In this document: positions 8,325-17,828 of the stretch, one piece after another
Layout: each line of letters opens with the position of its first letter
Position numbering within the stretch: position 1 is the first letter of the stretch
Source: JAAGZL01 sp050288625
GTDB taxonomy: Bacteria; Pseudomonadota; Gammaproteobacteria; Chromatiales; Chromatiaceae
NCBI GenBank assembly: GCA_050288625.1
Contig: JBNKEE010000034.1
Coordinates: forward strand, 5,355 to 69,354
Direction of reading: 5' to 3'
DNA: 64,000 nucleotides
Notes under the pieces: model-generated
The model's database searches: none
The model's input: the letters and a program-made list of their open reading frames with translations, nothing else
Told to the model about the DNA's origin: nothing
Made by a program: the position numbers and the translations under genes

Positions 8325-9259
8325 TGAATGCGCAATCAGACCATGTCCCGGTGCTCTTTGACGAGGCGCTGAATGCCCTGAATATTAAGTCATCAGGGGT
8401 ATTTGTGGATGGAACCTTTGGGCGTGGTGGACATAGTGGAGCTATTCTGCAGCGGCTTGGGAGCAACGGGCTGCTGCTGGCGATAGATAAGGATCCGCAG
8501 GCAGTTGCTTATGCGGAAATGGTGTTCGGCAAGGATGGAAGATTTTTAATCAAACATGGGTCATTCGCCATGTTGGAACAGCTGGCACAACAATGCGGTG
8601 TAGCTGGAAAGGTCGACGGCTTGTTGCTGGACCTTGGGGTTTCGTCTCCCCAACTGGATGACCCGGAACGTGGTTTCAGCTTCTTGCGTAGCGGACCTTT
8701 AGATATGCGCATGGATTCCAGCTCAGGGGTGAGCGCGGCAGAGTGGTTGGCGTCTGCTGAAGGCAGGGAGATAGCTCAGGTGCTTAAAGAATTTGGCGAC
8801 GAACGTTTTTCCAAGCGTATCGCAAAAGCGATTGTTGATGCGAGACAGGAAGGACCAATAACTACAACCGGGCAGTTGGCAGCGATTATTGAGAAGGCAT
8901 GCCCAATCAAAGAGAGAGAGAAGCATCCTGCAACCAGAAGTTTTCAGGCTATACGCATCCATGTAAATAAGGAGCTGGAAGACCTTAGGCGGTGTCTTGA
9001 GCAGTCATTAAATGTCTTGGCGCCGCTGGGTCGTTTGGCTGTGGTCAGCTTCCACTCACTCGAAGACAGGATTGTGAAGCGTTTTATACGCGACTGCGAG
9101 CGGGGGGATGATTTTCCAGCGGATCTGCCGGTGACACAAGAACAGCTACGTCCGAAGCTGCGGGCCGTTGGTAAGGCTATATATCCGTCGGCCGGCGAGA
9201 TTGAGTCCAATCCCAGGGCGCGGAGCGCTGTTCTGAGGGTGGCGGAGAGGATGGCATGA
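8324..9259 (+). CDS. rsmH: 16S rRNA (cytosine-1402-N4)-methyltransferase
   Basis: SAM-dependent methyltransferase (former MraW) that modifies C1402 in the ribosomal P site. The 311-residue product starts with DHVPVLFDEALNAL, has the SAM motif FVDGTFGRGGHS at about 27-38, LLLDLGVSSPQLD near 100, and the C-terminal VVSFHSLEDRIVKRF and NPRARSAVLR signatures, all standard for the family. ATG 8324 overlaps the mraZ stop by one base; the gene end overlaps ftsL by four bases. It is cotranscribed with the rest of the cluster. Confidence 0.97.
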   Translation: MNAQSDHVPVLFDEALNALNIKSSGVFVDGTFGRGGHSGAILQRLGSNGLLLAIDKDPQAVAYAEMVFGKDGRFLIKHGSFAMLEQLAQQCGVAGKVDGLLLDLGVSSPQLDDPERGFSFLRSGPLDMRMDSSSGVSAAEWLASAEGREIAQVLKEFGDERFSKRIAKAIVDARQEGPITTTGQLAAIIEKACPIKEREKHPATRSFQAIRIHVNKELEDLRRCLEQSLNVLAPLGRLAVVSFHSLEDRIVKRFIRDCERGDDFPADLPVTQEQLRPKLRAVGKAIYPSAGEIESNPRARSAVLRVAERMA

Positions 9260-9528
9260 TTCGAGGCAACTTAATAGCGGTTGTCTTTTTGGGGTTGGCC
9301 ATAGTGTTATCTGCGATAGGGGTGGTCTATGCGAAATATGCCTCTCGTATACATTTTGCGGAACTCGAATCGATTAGGACAAAACGGGATGCGGCAGAAG
9401 TGGAGTGGGGTAGGTTGCAACTGGAACAGAGCACCTGGGCTACCCATGGGCGTGTAGAAAAGATTGCTCGGGAAAGACTGAATATGCGTATACCTCTGGT
9501 TGAGGAAGTAAAGGTGATTAGGCCCTGA
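9256..9528 (+). CDS. ftsL: Cell division protein FtsL
   Basis: A 90-residue bitopic membrane protein: a short cytoplasmic tip, one helix at about 5-26, then a periplasmic coiled coil (about 30-70) that partners with FtsB and FtsQ to activate septal FtsW-FtsI. The conserved VEKIARERLNM segment near the C-terminus is the usual FtsL signature. The ATG lies in an ATGA overlap with the rsmH stop. Position between rsmH and ftsI is diagnostic, since sequence conservation in this family is low. Confidence 0.93.
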   Translation: MIRGNLIAVVFLGLAIVLSAIGVVYAKYASRIHFAELESIRTKRDAAEVEWGRLQLEQSTWATHGRVEKIARERLNMRIPLVEEVKVIRP

Positions 9529-9530
9529 CA

Positions 9531-11300
9531 ATGGTGAGTGAAAGACGCAAAAAACGGGCGGCAACAAGCGACAAGCACGAGCAGATAGAACTGCCGCGCT
9601 ACCGTCTGCGTAGCTGGACCATGCTCACCCTGCTTTGGATGGCTGGTGTGGCTGTCATCTGGCGCGCTGTTGATCAACAGATATTTGAGACCGATTTTCT
9701 GCAACACGAGGGTGAAAGGCGCCATCTTCGGATAGTTGAGGTGCCTGCTCATAGGGGAATGATTCTGGATCGCAGGGGCGAACCTCTGGCAGTCAGTACA
9801 CCAGTAGATTCGATCTGGGTAAATCCACGTGTAATAAGTACGAAAGTCAGTGATCTTGCTCCTATTGCAAAGGCGTTGGGACGCAACGTTAAGGTGTTGC
9901 AGAAACAGATTTTGGATAAGAGGGATCGCTCTTTTCTGTATCTAAAGCGTCGAGCCAATCCTGACCTGAGCGAAAAAGTGATAAAGATTGCCCGTGAGAA
10001 TAAGCTGGCCGGAGTTGATCTGCAGAGAGAATATCGCAGGTTCTATCCTAGCGGCGAGGTGTTTGCCCATGTGGTCGGTTTCACCAATGTTGATGATAAA
10101 GGTCAGGAAGGTATGGAGCTGGCCTTCAACGATTGGCTAAGCGGAGCCACAGGCAGTAAGCGGGTTATAAAGGATGGTCGATCTAGGGTGGTTGCAGATG
10201 TGGAAAACATCAGATCACCTAGGCCTGGACATACATTGCAGCTTAGCTTGGACCGACGATTGCAATTCTTGGCCTATCGAGAGTTGAAGGCAGCTATAGC
10301 GCAAAACAAGGCCCGTTCCGGGTCTGTTGTGATTTTGGATGTTGAAACCGGCGAAGTCCTGGCTATGGTGAATCAGCCGTCATTTAACCCCAATAGCACC
10401 ACTAATCGTAGCGGCGGCAAACTGCGTAATCGGGCCATAACCGATCTGTTTGAACCTGGTTCTACTATGAAGCCGTTCGTGGCTGCATGCGCCCTGGATA
10501 TTGGAATAATAAAGGCAAATACAACCATCGATACTGCGCCGGGGCGATTTAAGGTCGGTAAGAATCTTATTAAAGATACCCGTAACTATGGTGATATCGA
10601 TGTCACTACTGTTATTCAAAAGTCCAGCAATGTGGGGATCAGTAAGATATCCCTGAATATACCTCGTGAGGATCTGTGGGTTAGTCTGTTGAGCCTTGGG
10701 TTTAGGGCATCATCCGATAGCGGGTTCCCTGGTGAGGCATCTGGCCATCTTCCAGACTACGATGTTTGGACAGATTTCGATCAGGCGGCCCTGGCGTTTG
10801 GATACGGACTTTCGGTTACGCCGTTGCAACTCGCACGTGCCTATGCCGTTTTGGCCTCTGATGGGATCAGTCGTCCAATAACCTTGGAGCGTCGTTTTGG
10901 TAAAGCGGAAGGATTCAGGGTGTTTAAGGCCTCAACCGCCCGTATGGTGCGATCGATGCTGGAGTCTGTAGTCTCACCTGAAGGCACTGCTCCGGCTGCG
11001 GCAATAAAGGGTTACAGGGTCGCAGGCAAGACTGGGACTGTGCGCAAGAGTATCGCCGGTGGTTATGCGGACGATAAATTCTTCGCAATATTTGCCGGTA
11101 TGGCTCCTGCGAGCAATCCAAAATTGGTTGCGGTCGTGGTAGTGGACGAGCCTAGCTCTGGCAAATACTACGGTGGTCAGGTTGCAGCACCCCTCTTTTC
11201 TAAGGTGATGGGTGGTGCATTGCGCCTGCTTAATATCTCTCCAGATAAGCTTCCGTCTGACGGTCTGCGTATGGCCAATAGCCTGGGGAGGAGCAAATAG
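9531..11300 (+). CDS. ftsI: Penicillin-binding protein 3, septal transpeptidase
   Basis: Septum-specific peptidoglycan transpeptidase that works with FtsW. The 589 residues include a cytoplasmic basic tail, one membrane helix near 28-46, the pedestal domain with RGMILDRRGEPLA (75-87), and the transpeptidase domain with all three active-site motifs: STMK at 311-314 (nucleophile S311), SSN at 365-367 and KTG at 500-502. The start is two bases after the ftsL stop, and the stop overlaps the murE start by one base. No mutation of a catalytic residue is evident. Confidence 0.97.
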   Translation: MVSERRKKRAATSDKHEQIELPRYRLRSWTMLTLLWMAGVAVIWRAVDQQIFETDFLQHEGERRHLRIVEVPAHRGMILDRRGEPLAVSTPVDSIWVNPRVISTKVSDLAPIAKALGRNVKVLQKQILDKRDRSFLYLKRRANPDLSEKVIKIARENKLAGVDLQREYRRFYPSGEVFAHVVGFTNVDDKGQEGMELAFNDWLSGATGSKRVIKDGRSRVVADVENIRSPRPGHTLQLSLDRRLQFLAYRELKAAIAQNKARSGSVVILDVETGEVLAMVNQPSFNPNSTTNRSGGKLRNRAITDLFEPGSTMKPFVAACALDIGIIKANTTIDTAPGRFKVGKNLIKDTRNYGDIDVTTVIQKSSNVGISKISLNIPREDLWVSLLSLGFRASSDSGFPGEASGHLPDYDVWTDFDQAALAFGYGLSVTPLQLARAYAVLASDGISRPITLERRFGKAEGFRVFKASTARMVRSMLESVVSPEGTAPAAAIKGYRVAGKTGTVRKSIAGGYADDKFFAIFAGMAPASNPKLVAVVVVDEPSSGKYYGGQVAAPLFSKVMGGALRLLNISPDKLPSDGLRMANSLGRSK

Positions 11301-12811
11301 TGTCTAACTATAGGCTTGTTGACCTTCTCGCTGGGATGACAACTTGTAACTTGGGCACTGGTTGCCAGGTAAGTTCAATCGCCTTAGATAGCAGAAAGGT
11401 CGTGCCAGGAACTCTATTTTTGGCCTGCTCTGGCGGGGGGCAGCATGGCATGGAATTTTTGGAACAGGCATTGGAGAATGGTGCTGTTGCAGTGGCCTAC
11501 GAACCTGACTCAAATTGGGGTGAGCTGCAATTACAGCGCCTGGATGATGTAGGTATTCCTGTTATAGAGGTTCCAGGGCTTAGTAATAAAGCCAGCAAAA
11601 TAGCGGGGCGATTTTATAAAAACCCGAGCCATCATATGAGTGTTACCGGTTTTACCGGAACCAACGGCAAAACCAGTTGCACTCAGTTTTTGGCTCAGGC
11701 CTTAGGAGAGCAGACAAAATGTGGCGTTATAGGGACCATTGGCAATGGATTCTATGGCGACCTTACACCCAGTACCCATACCACCCCTGATCCTATTGAA
11801 TTGCAGCGAGTTCTGGATGAATTAAAACGGAAAGGAGCCGATGCAATCGCTATGGAGGTCTCGTCTCATGCATTGGAGCAGGGCAGGGTTGCAGCCGTGC
11901 ACTTTGACGTGGCGGTTTTCACCAATCTTAGCAGGGATCATCTGGACTACCATGGCAGCATGGAGGCCTACGGAGACTCCAAGCTGCGCCTATTTAAGAT
12001 GCCGGGTATTCGCTGTGCGGTGATAAATCTGGATGATAAATTTGGACGGCAGATACTGGACAAGCTACCAGCAGGGGTTTTGGCCCTGGGATATGGCTTG
12101 AATAGGCAAGAGGAGATACCCGAGCGGTTGGATGGTTGGGCTTGGGCTCAGGAGATAACACAAAATATCCACGGCATGACCGTTCGTGTCCAGACTAGTC
12201 GTGGTGATGGTGAGCTGCATACTGGCCTGTTAGGTCGGTTCAATGTTAGTAATCTGTTGGCTGTATTGAATGTGTTGCTGTTTAAAGAGCTTCCTCTAGA
12301 AGAGGCGCTGGAACGCATGTCCCGTCTTAGCACGGTACCTGGGCGTATGGAACGTCTGGGAGGTGATGGAGGACCGCTTGTTGTGGTCGATTACTCCCAT
12401 ACACCTGATGCCCTGGAGCATGCCTTGGAGGCGGCACGGGCCCATACAGGAGCTCGGCTGATCTGTGTGTTTGGCTGCGGTGGCGACAGAGATACGGGTA
12501 AGCGTCCCCAGATGGGCGGGATCGCTGAGCGTTTGGCGGACCGGGTGATCCTCACTGATGACAATCCTCGTACCGAGGATGGCGACTGGATCATCACAGA
12601 TATTCTGAAGGGTATGGAAAATCCCAGCGATGTTTTGGTGGAGCGGGATAGGGCCAAGGCCATCCGTCAGGCCGTGGATGATGCCGCGGCTGGCGATCTG
12701 GTCATGGTATGCGGTAAGGGGCACGAAGATTATCAACTGATCGGTGATAAGAGGCTGCATTTTAGTGACCGTGAACAGGTTCTGATGGCGTTGAAGGAGG
12801 CTGCCGCATGA
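11300..12811 (+). CDS. murE: UDP-MurNAc-L-Ala-D-Glu:meso-diaminopimelate ligase
   Basis: Adds the third amino acid to the UDP-MurNAc peptide. The Mur-ligase P-loop TGTNGKTS is at 119-126, with the substrate loop THTTPDP near 159. The DNPR motif at 421-424 is the family marker for meso-DAP rather than lysine, so the wall is of the Gram-negative type. The start is GTG 11300, which overlaps the ftsI stop and has GGAGGAG eight bases upstream. The product is 503 residues, standard length. murF overlaps its end by four bases. Confidence 0.97.
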   Translation: MSNYRLVDLLAGMTTCNLGTGCQVSSIALDSRKVVPGTLFLACSGGGQHGMEFLEQALENGAVAVAYEPDSNWGELQLQRLDDVGIPVIEVPGLSNKASKIAGRFYKNPSHHMSVTGFTGTNGKTSCTQFLAQALGEQTKCGVIGTIGNGFYGDLTPSTHTTPDPIELQRVLDELKRKGADAIAMEVSSHALEQGRVAAVHFDVAVFTNLSRDHLDYHGSMEAYGDSKLRLFKMPGIRCAVINLDDKFGRQILDKLPAGVLALGYGLNRQEEIPERLDGWAWAQEITQNIHGMTVRVQTSRGDGELHTGLLGRFNVSNLLAVLNVLLFKELPLEEALERMSRLSTVPGRMERLGGDGGPLVVVDYSHTPDALEHALEAARAHTGARLICVFGCGGDRDTGKRPQMGGIAERLADRVILTDDNPRTEDGDWIITDILKGMENPSDVLVERDRAKAIRQAVDDAAAGDLVMVCGKGHEDYQLIGDKRLHFSDREQVLMALKEAAA

Positions 12812-14181
12812 TAAGCCTTAGCCTTTCAGAGTGCGCCAGGCTCATTAACGGACGTATGCTAGGTGAGGATGTCTCATTTGCGTCAGTGAGTACCGATAGC
12901 CGCAATCTGCAACCGGGACAGCTGTTTATCGCCTTGGCTGGTCCTAATTTCGATGGCCATGACTATCTGTCACAGGTTCAGCAGAGTGGTGCTGTGGCGG
13001 CTATGGTGCAGCGCGTATTGGAGACGGACCTTCCTTGCCTATTAGTACAAGATACCTTGAGAGGACTAGGTGCCTTAGCATCAGTATGGAGAGAGAAGGG
13101 CAGAGCCTTGGTCGCGGCTATTACCGGCAGCAATGGCAAGACTACGGTGAAGGAGATGCTGGCTGCAATCATGGCACACAAAGGCCGAGTGCTGGCGACG
13201 CAAGGTAACCTGAATAACGATATCGGACTGCCTTTGACCCTGCTGCGTCTTCAGAATGAGGAGTATGCGGTGGTTGAGATGGGGGCCAACCACCCTGGAG
13301 AGATCGATCACCTTACCAGGATAGCGAAGCCGGATGTTGCGGTAATAACTAATGCTGGACAGGCTCATCTGGAGGGGTTTGGAAGTGTCGAAGGAGTGGC
13401 AAGGGCCAAGGGCGAGGTCATTAACGGCTTGAGTAAGGATGGAACCTTTATCCTAAATGTGGATGACGAATGGTCTGGCCTCTGGCGCGAACAGGCGGGA
13501 TGCAGAAAGATCGTCAGCTTCGGATTTGATCGGTTAGCAGATGTGACTGCCTCCTTTGAGGGGTTGCGCCCTGAGTGGCGGGAGGACGGTTTCTGTAACA
13601 GGTTTCAGGTGCGTACACCGGAAGGCGAGTTCGAAGTGGAGCTAAGTTTGGCCGGCGTCCACAATTGCAAAAATGCACTGGCGGCCATTGCCGCGGCTGG
13701 CGTTATGGGGGCAAGTCAGGATCAGATCAGAGATGGCCTTAAGGCCGTTAAGCCGGTTAAGGGTCGTCTCTGCCCGGTCGTCGGTTTAGATGGTATTCGT
13801 ATCATAGATGATAGCTATAACGCCAACCCTGACTCAGTGGCTGCTGCGATTGACGTTCTTACCGGAATCCAAGATGACTCACAACGTCGCCTCCTGGTGT
13901 TGGGGGAACTGGCTGAGGTGGGTGATGGTATAGGAGACGTATACCAACGTTTGGGAGAGAGGGCCAGGGAGGCGGGTGTTGATCAGCTCTATGCGTCAGG
14001 AGAGGCTGCAGCCGTTGCGACATCTTTTGGTCGAGGCGGGCACGGTTTCCAGCAAAAAGAACAACTACTAGAAAAATTAAAAGGTGAATTGAGGTCAGGG
14101 GATATGGTTTTAATAAAAGGTTCTCGCTCTGCGGGTATGGAGTCGGTGGTTGACGGGCTTAGTCAGGGGGAGGGGAACTGA
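12808..14181 (+). CDS. murF: UDP-MurNAc-tripeptide:D-Ala-D-Ala ligase
   Basis: Completes the cytoplasmic UDP-MurNAc pentapeptide by adding D-Ala-D-Ala. The ATP loop TGSNGKTT is at 106-113, followed by the central-domain VEMGANHPGEI and the C-terminal DDSYNANPDSV motifs typical of MurF. The 457-residue length is normal. The ATG overlaps murE in an ATGA, so expression is coupled. mraY follows after one base. Confidence 0.97.
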   Translation: MISLSLSECARLINGRMLGEDVSFASVSTDSRNLQPGQLFIALAGPNFDGHDYLSQVQQSGAVAAMVQRVLETDLPCLLVQDTLRGLGALASVWREKGRALVAAITGSNGKTTVKEMLAAIMAHKGRVLATQGNLNNDIGLPLTLLRLQNEEYAVVEMGANHPGEIDHLTRIAKPDVAVITNAGQAHLEGFGSVEGVARAKGEVINGLSKDGTFILNVDDEWSGLWREQAGCRKIVSFGFDRLADVTASFEGLRPEWREDGFCNRFQVRTPEGEFEVELSLAGVHNCKNALAAIAAAGVMGASQDQIRDGLKAVKPVKGRLCPVVGLDGIRIIDDSYNANPDSVAAAIDVLTGIQDDSQRRLLVLGELAEVGDGIGDVYQRLGERAREAGVDQLYASGEAAAVATSFGRGGHGFQQKEQLLEKLKGELRSGDMVLIKGSRSAGMESVVDGLSQGEGN

Positions 14182-14182
14182 T

Positions 14183-15265
14183 ATGTTGCTCTATCTGGCT
14201 GAATTTCTTTCGCAGTTTGATCCTGGTTTCAATGTATTCCAGTATCTAACACTGCGTGCGATTCTGGGTGCTTTGACAGCGCTGATAATCTCATTTTTGG
14301 TGGGTCCTGTGATGATACGCCGTTTGAGCTTTCATCAGATTGGACAGACGGTGCGTGATGACGGACCACAGAGTCACTTATCCAAAGCAGGTACTCCTAC
14401 CATGGGCGGTACCCTGCTGTTGGTGGCAATCGGCGTAAGCACTCTGCTCTGGTGTGATCTTGGTAACCGTTATGTATGGGTGGTGTTGTTGGTGACACTG
14501 TTGTTCGGTGTTATCGGGTTCTATGACGATTACAAAAAGCTTGCCCTGAAGGACCCCAAGGGATTGGCTGCACGATACAAATACCTATCTCAATCCCTGG
14601 TGGGGTTGGGTGCGGCAGTGTTTTTATATCTGACCTCCGGTCAACCAGCCGAGACACAATTGATCGTCCCATTTGTAAAGCACGTGGTGATTGATCTGGG
14701 GCCATGGTTTGTTGTCCTCACATATTTCGTCATCGTGGGATCGAGTAATGCGGTCAATCTTACAGACGGTTTGGATGGTCTGGCGATCATGCCTACGGTG
14801 TTGGTGGCCGGCGCCCTTGGCATATTCGTCTATGTGTCAGGTCACGCCAAGATTGCCGAATATCTGTTGATCCCTTATCTGCCAGGGTTGGGTGAAGTCG
14901 TGATCTTTTGTGGGGCCCTGATCGGCTCTGGTCTTGGATTTCTCTGGTTTAACGCCTATCCGGCTCAGGTGTTTATGGGAGATGTTGGTGCCCTGGCTTT
15001 GGGTGCTGCTCTGGGTATTGTGGCGGTGGTGGCGCGACAGGAGTTGGTGTTGCTGATAATGGGTGGAGTATTTGTGATGGAGACGGTTTCGGTGATTTTG
15101 CAGGTTGGTTCATACAAGCTAACCGGGCGGCGCATATTTCGCATGGCACCCCTACATCACCATTTTGAACTAAAGGGCTGGCCGGAGCCAAGGGTCATCG
15201 TGCGCTTCTGGATTATCACGGTGATATTGGTGCTGATTGGTTTGGCAAGCCTGAAGATTCGCTAA
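14183..15265 (+). CDS. mraY: Phospho-MurNAc-pentapeptide transferase
   Basis: Transfers phospho-MurNAc-pentapeptide to undecaprenyl phosphate, making lipid I at the inner membrane. About ten membrane helices and the conserved GTPTMGG, the Asp-rich FYDDYKKL loop, SSNAVNLTDGLDGL and MAPLHHHFELKGW motifs are all present. I use ATG 14183, with AGGGGA upstream, which gives 360 residues, exactly the E. coli length; an upstream ATG at 14150 would overlap murF. A 35-base gap before murD is one of the few real spacers in the cluster. Confidence 0.97.
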   Translation: MLLYLAEFLSQFDPGFNVFQYLTLRAILGALTALIISFLVGPVMIRRLSFHQIGQTVRDDGPQSHLSKAGTPTMGGTLLLVAIGVSTLLWCDLGNRYVWVVLLVTLLFGVIGFYDDYKKLALKDPKGLAARYKYLSQSLVGLGAAVFLYLTSGQPAETQLIVPFVKHVVIDLGPWFVVLTYFVIVGSSNAVNLTDGLDGLAIMPTVLVAGALGIFVYVSGHAKIAEYLLIPYLPGLGEVVIFCGALIGSGLGFLWFNAYPAQVFMGDVGALALGAALGIVAVVARQELVLLIMGGVFVMETVSVILQVGSYKLTGRRIFRMAPLHHHFELKGWPEPRVIVRFWIITVILVLIGLASLKIR

Positions 15266-15300
15266 ATATGAATGTTTTGGCCCATACAGTGGAGGATTAA

Positions 15301-16647
15301 ATGCAGCAGAGTGGGATAAAGGAATATAAGACTCTGATTGTCGGTCTGGGAAAGACCGGGCTCTCCTGTGCCCGTTATCTGGCGGCGCAAGGTGTGCCTG
15401 TGGCCATAACAGATACCAGGGAACAACCGCCAGGATTGGAGGCATTGAAGGCAGAGCTTCCTGATGTAGCTCTGTTTCTTGGTGGTTTTGAAGCCTCGGT
15501 ATTTGATGCAGCAGAGCAGTTGGTAGTATCTCCGGGGGTCCCGGTGTCAGAGCCCTTGATACAGGATGCAATGGGACGTGGTGTGCCAGTTCTTGGAGAT
15601 GTCGAGCTGTTCTCCCAGGCGGTTCATGCCCCCGTGGCAGCTATTACCGGATCCAATGGCAAGAGTACTGTAACCACCATGGTAGGGGCCATGGCCGACC
15701 AGTCAGGGATAAAGGCAAAGGTGGGAGGGAATCTGGGTGAACCAGCGCTGGATCTGCTGGATCAGGGTGCTGAGATGTACATTTTGGAATTGTCTAGCTT
15801 TCAGTTGGAGACCACCAGCTCACTAAGCCTCAGGGCTGCGGTGGTGTTGAATGTGTCTTCAGATCATATGGATAGATACCCTGATTTTGCTACATATGCC
15901 AAGGTTAAATCTGATGTCTACCACCGGGCAGAAATTGGAATCTTTAACCTGGATGACCCAACTGTGTTGGCTATGCGCAAAGGGCATGAGAGCGATCTGC
16001 TCTATACCCTGAGTGAACCAGCGGAAAGCAGCTTCGGTCTGCGCTGGTCTGATGATGTGGAGTGGATCTGTTATGAACAGCGGCTGTTGCTTCCATCCGC
16101 AGAGTTACTTGTTCCTGGGCGGCACAATCTGAGCAATTCTCTGGCTGCTCTGGCTGTCGGCAGCGCTATGGGTATGCCGGAAGAGGCAATGTTGCAAGCC
16201 CTGAGGGAGTTTAAGGGATTGCCACATAGAACCCAGTATGTGACGGAATATGCTGGAGTGCGCTGGTATAACGATTCCAAGGGTACAAACGTTGGGGCCT
16301 GTATTGCAGCGTTAAGCGGTTTTTACGGGTCTGGTAAGACAGTGCTAATAGCTGGTGGCGATGCCAAGGGTGCTGATTTTTCACTTCTGGCTCCGGCAGT
16401 TGCCGAGCATGCGCGGTCCGTGGTGCTGATCGGACGAGATGCACACCAAATTGAACAGGCGCTGGCAGATACGGTTCCGCTGTTACATGCAAAGTCCATG
16501 GAGCAGGCGGTGGCTATGGCGGCAGAGCAGGCACAGGCAGGTGACCAGGTACTGCTCTCTCCTGCCTGCGCCAGTTTTGACATGTATACAGGATATGAAC
16601 AGCGTGGTGAGGTGTTCATGGATGCAGTCGCGGGGTTACAGGCATGA
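15301..16647 (+). CDS. murD: UDP-MurNAc-L-alanine:D-glutamate ligase
   Basis: Adds D-glutamate to UDP-MurNAc-L-Ala. The N-terminal UDP-binding domain begins GLGKTGLSCARYL, the P-loop TGSNGKST lies near residue 116, the central domain has NVSSDHMDRY, and the C-terminal domain has YNDSKGTN and LLSPACASFDMY. The product is 448 residues. ATG 15301 has GGAGG eight bases upstream. The stop sits in an ATGA overlap with ftsW. Confidence 0.97.
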   Translation: MQQSGIKEYKTLIVGLGKTGLSCARYLAAQGVPVAITDTREQPPGLEALKAELPDVALFLGGFEASVFDAAEQLVVSPGVPVSEPLIQDAMGRGVPVLGDVELFSQAVHAPVAAITGSNGKSTVTTMVGAMADQSGIKAKVGGNLGEPALDLLDQGAEMYILELSSFQLETTSSLSLRAAVVLNVSSDHMDRYPDFATYAKVKSDVYHRAEIGIFNLDDPTVLAMRKGHESDLLYTLSEPAESSFGLRWSDDVEWICYEQRLLLPSAELLVPGRHNLSNSLAALAVGSAMGMPEEAMLQALREFKGLPHRTQYVTEYAGVRWYNDSKGTNVGACIAALSGFYGSGKTVLIAGGDAKGADFSLLAPAVAEHARSVVLIGRDAHQIEQALADTVPLLHAKSMEQAVAMAAEQAQAGDQVLLSPACASFDMYTGYEQRGEVFMDAVAGLQA

Positions 16648-17828
16648 GTGTTGCTGCTCAAACCCAGGCGACAACTGAGGGGATGGGTTTTCGTCTTCCT
16701 GAGCTTGACTATGCCCTGATCGGCGCAGCTCTGGCTTTGCTTGGGTTGGGACTGGTTATGGTTGCATCAGCATCACTGCATCGCATCGGTGGAGCGCCGT
16801 TCTATTTTGTTCTAAGGCATCTGACTGCGATAGGAATAGGTTTGGTGGCCGCCATAACGGTATTTCAACTTCCGATAAGCCGGTTACAAAAAATGGGTGG
16901 AGCGCTATATCTCTTCGGGCTTGTTCTGTTGTTGTTGGTTCTTATACCGGGTCTTGGAAAAGAGGTTAATGGCGCTACCAGATGGATACCTTTGGGTTCC
17001 TTCAGTCTGCAAAGCTCGGAGTTTATGAAGCTTTTTTTGGTTATCTATCTGGCTGGCTATCTAGTGCGCAGGCAGTTAGAGGTTACGCATACGGTGTGGG
17101 GCTTTATCAAGCCTATGATCTTGTTGGTAGTTGCCAGCACCTTGATCATGATTCAGCCCGATTTTGGGACTGTGACGGTACTGTTGATTACTGCGCTGGG
17201 TATGTTATTTCTGGGCGGTGTGCCGGTTTGGCAGTTTATGATCCTGATCTTCCTTGCAGGGTCTGCTCTTTTTACTCTGATTATTACCTCCCCTTATCGC
17301 CTGCAGCGTATAACGACATTTTTGGATCCATGGGCAGACGTCCAGGACAGCGGCTATCAGCTAGCTCAGGCATTGATCGCGTTTGGGCGTGGAGAGTGGT
17401 TTGGAGTAGGTCTAGGTAACGGCATTCAAAAATTGTTCTATCTGCCTGAGGCCCATACTGATTTTCTTATGGCCGTGATTGGAGAAGAGCTTGGACTGGC
17501 TGGTACGCTTTTGGTGGTCTTTCTGTTTTCGGTGATCGTGTGGAGGGCATTCTCTATTGGGGCCGAGGCGGTGCGTCTGGAGTCCAGATTCGCATCCTAT
17601 ATGGCTCAGGGTTTCGGACTCTGGATAGGTGTTCAGAGCTTTATAAACATAGGGGTAAATGTCGGATTGTTGCCTACTAAAGGACTGACACTGCCATTCA
17701 TGAGTTACGGAGGGAACAGCATTATCGTGGCTTGCATGGTGATCTCGATATTGGTTCGGATTGATTATGAGAACCGGCATCAGGAGTCATCCCTGAAGAG
17801 AGAGAGGTTGCGATGGGCTCATCGGTAA
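16644..17828 (+). CDS. ftsW: Septal peptidoglycan polymerase FtsW
   Basis: SEDS-family glycosyltransferase that polymerises lipid II at the septum together with FtsI. The 394 residues form about ten membrane helices. Family motifs include KEVNGATRWIPLGSFSLQ near 105, a QPDFGT stretch near 170, and the C-terminal LPFMSYGGNS signature near 352. The ATG overlaps murD by four bases, and the gene end overlaps murG by 16 bases. No anomaly was seen. Confidence 0.97.
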   Translation: MSVAAQTQATTEGMGFRLPELDYALIGAALALLGLGLVMVASASLHRIGGAPFYFVLRHLTAIGIGLVAAITVFQLPISRLQKMGGALYLFGLVLLLLVLIPGLGKEVNGATRWIPLGSFSLQSSEFMKLFLVIYLAGYLVRRQLEVTHTVWGFIKPMILLVVASTLIMIQPDFGTVTVLLITALGMLFLGGVPVWQFMILIFLAGSALFTLIITSPYRLQRITTFLDPWADVQDSGYQLAQALIAFGRGEWFGVGLGNGIQKLFYLPEAHTDFLMAVIGEELGLAGTLLVVFLFSVIVWRAFSIGAEAVRLESRFASYMAQGFGLWIGVQSFINIGVNVGLLPTKGLTLPFMSYGGNSIIVACMVISILVRIDYENRHQESSLKRERLRWAHR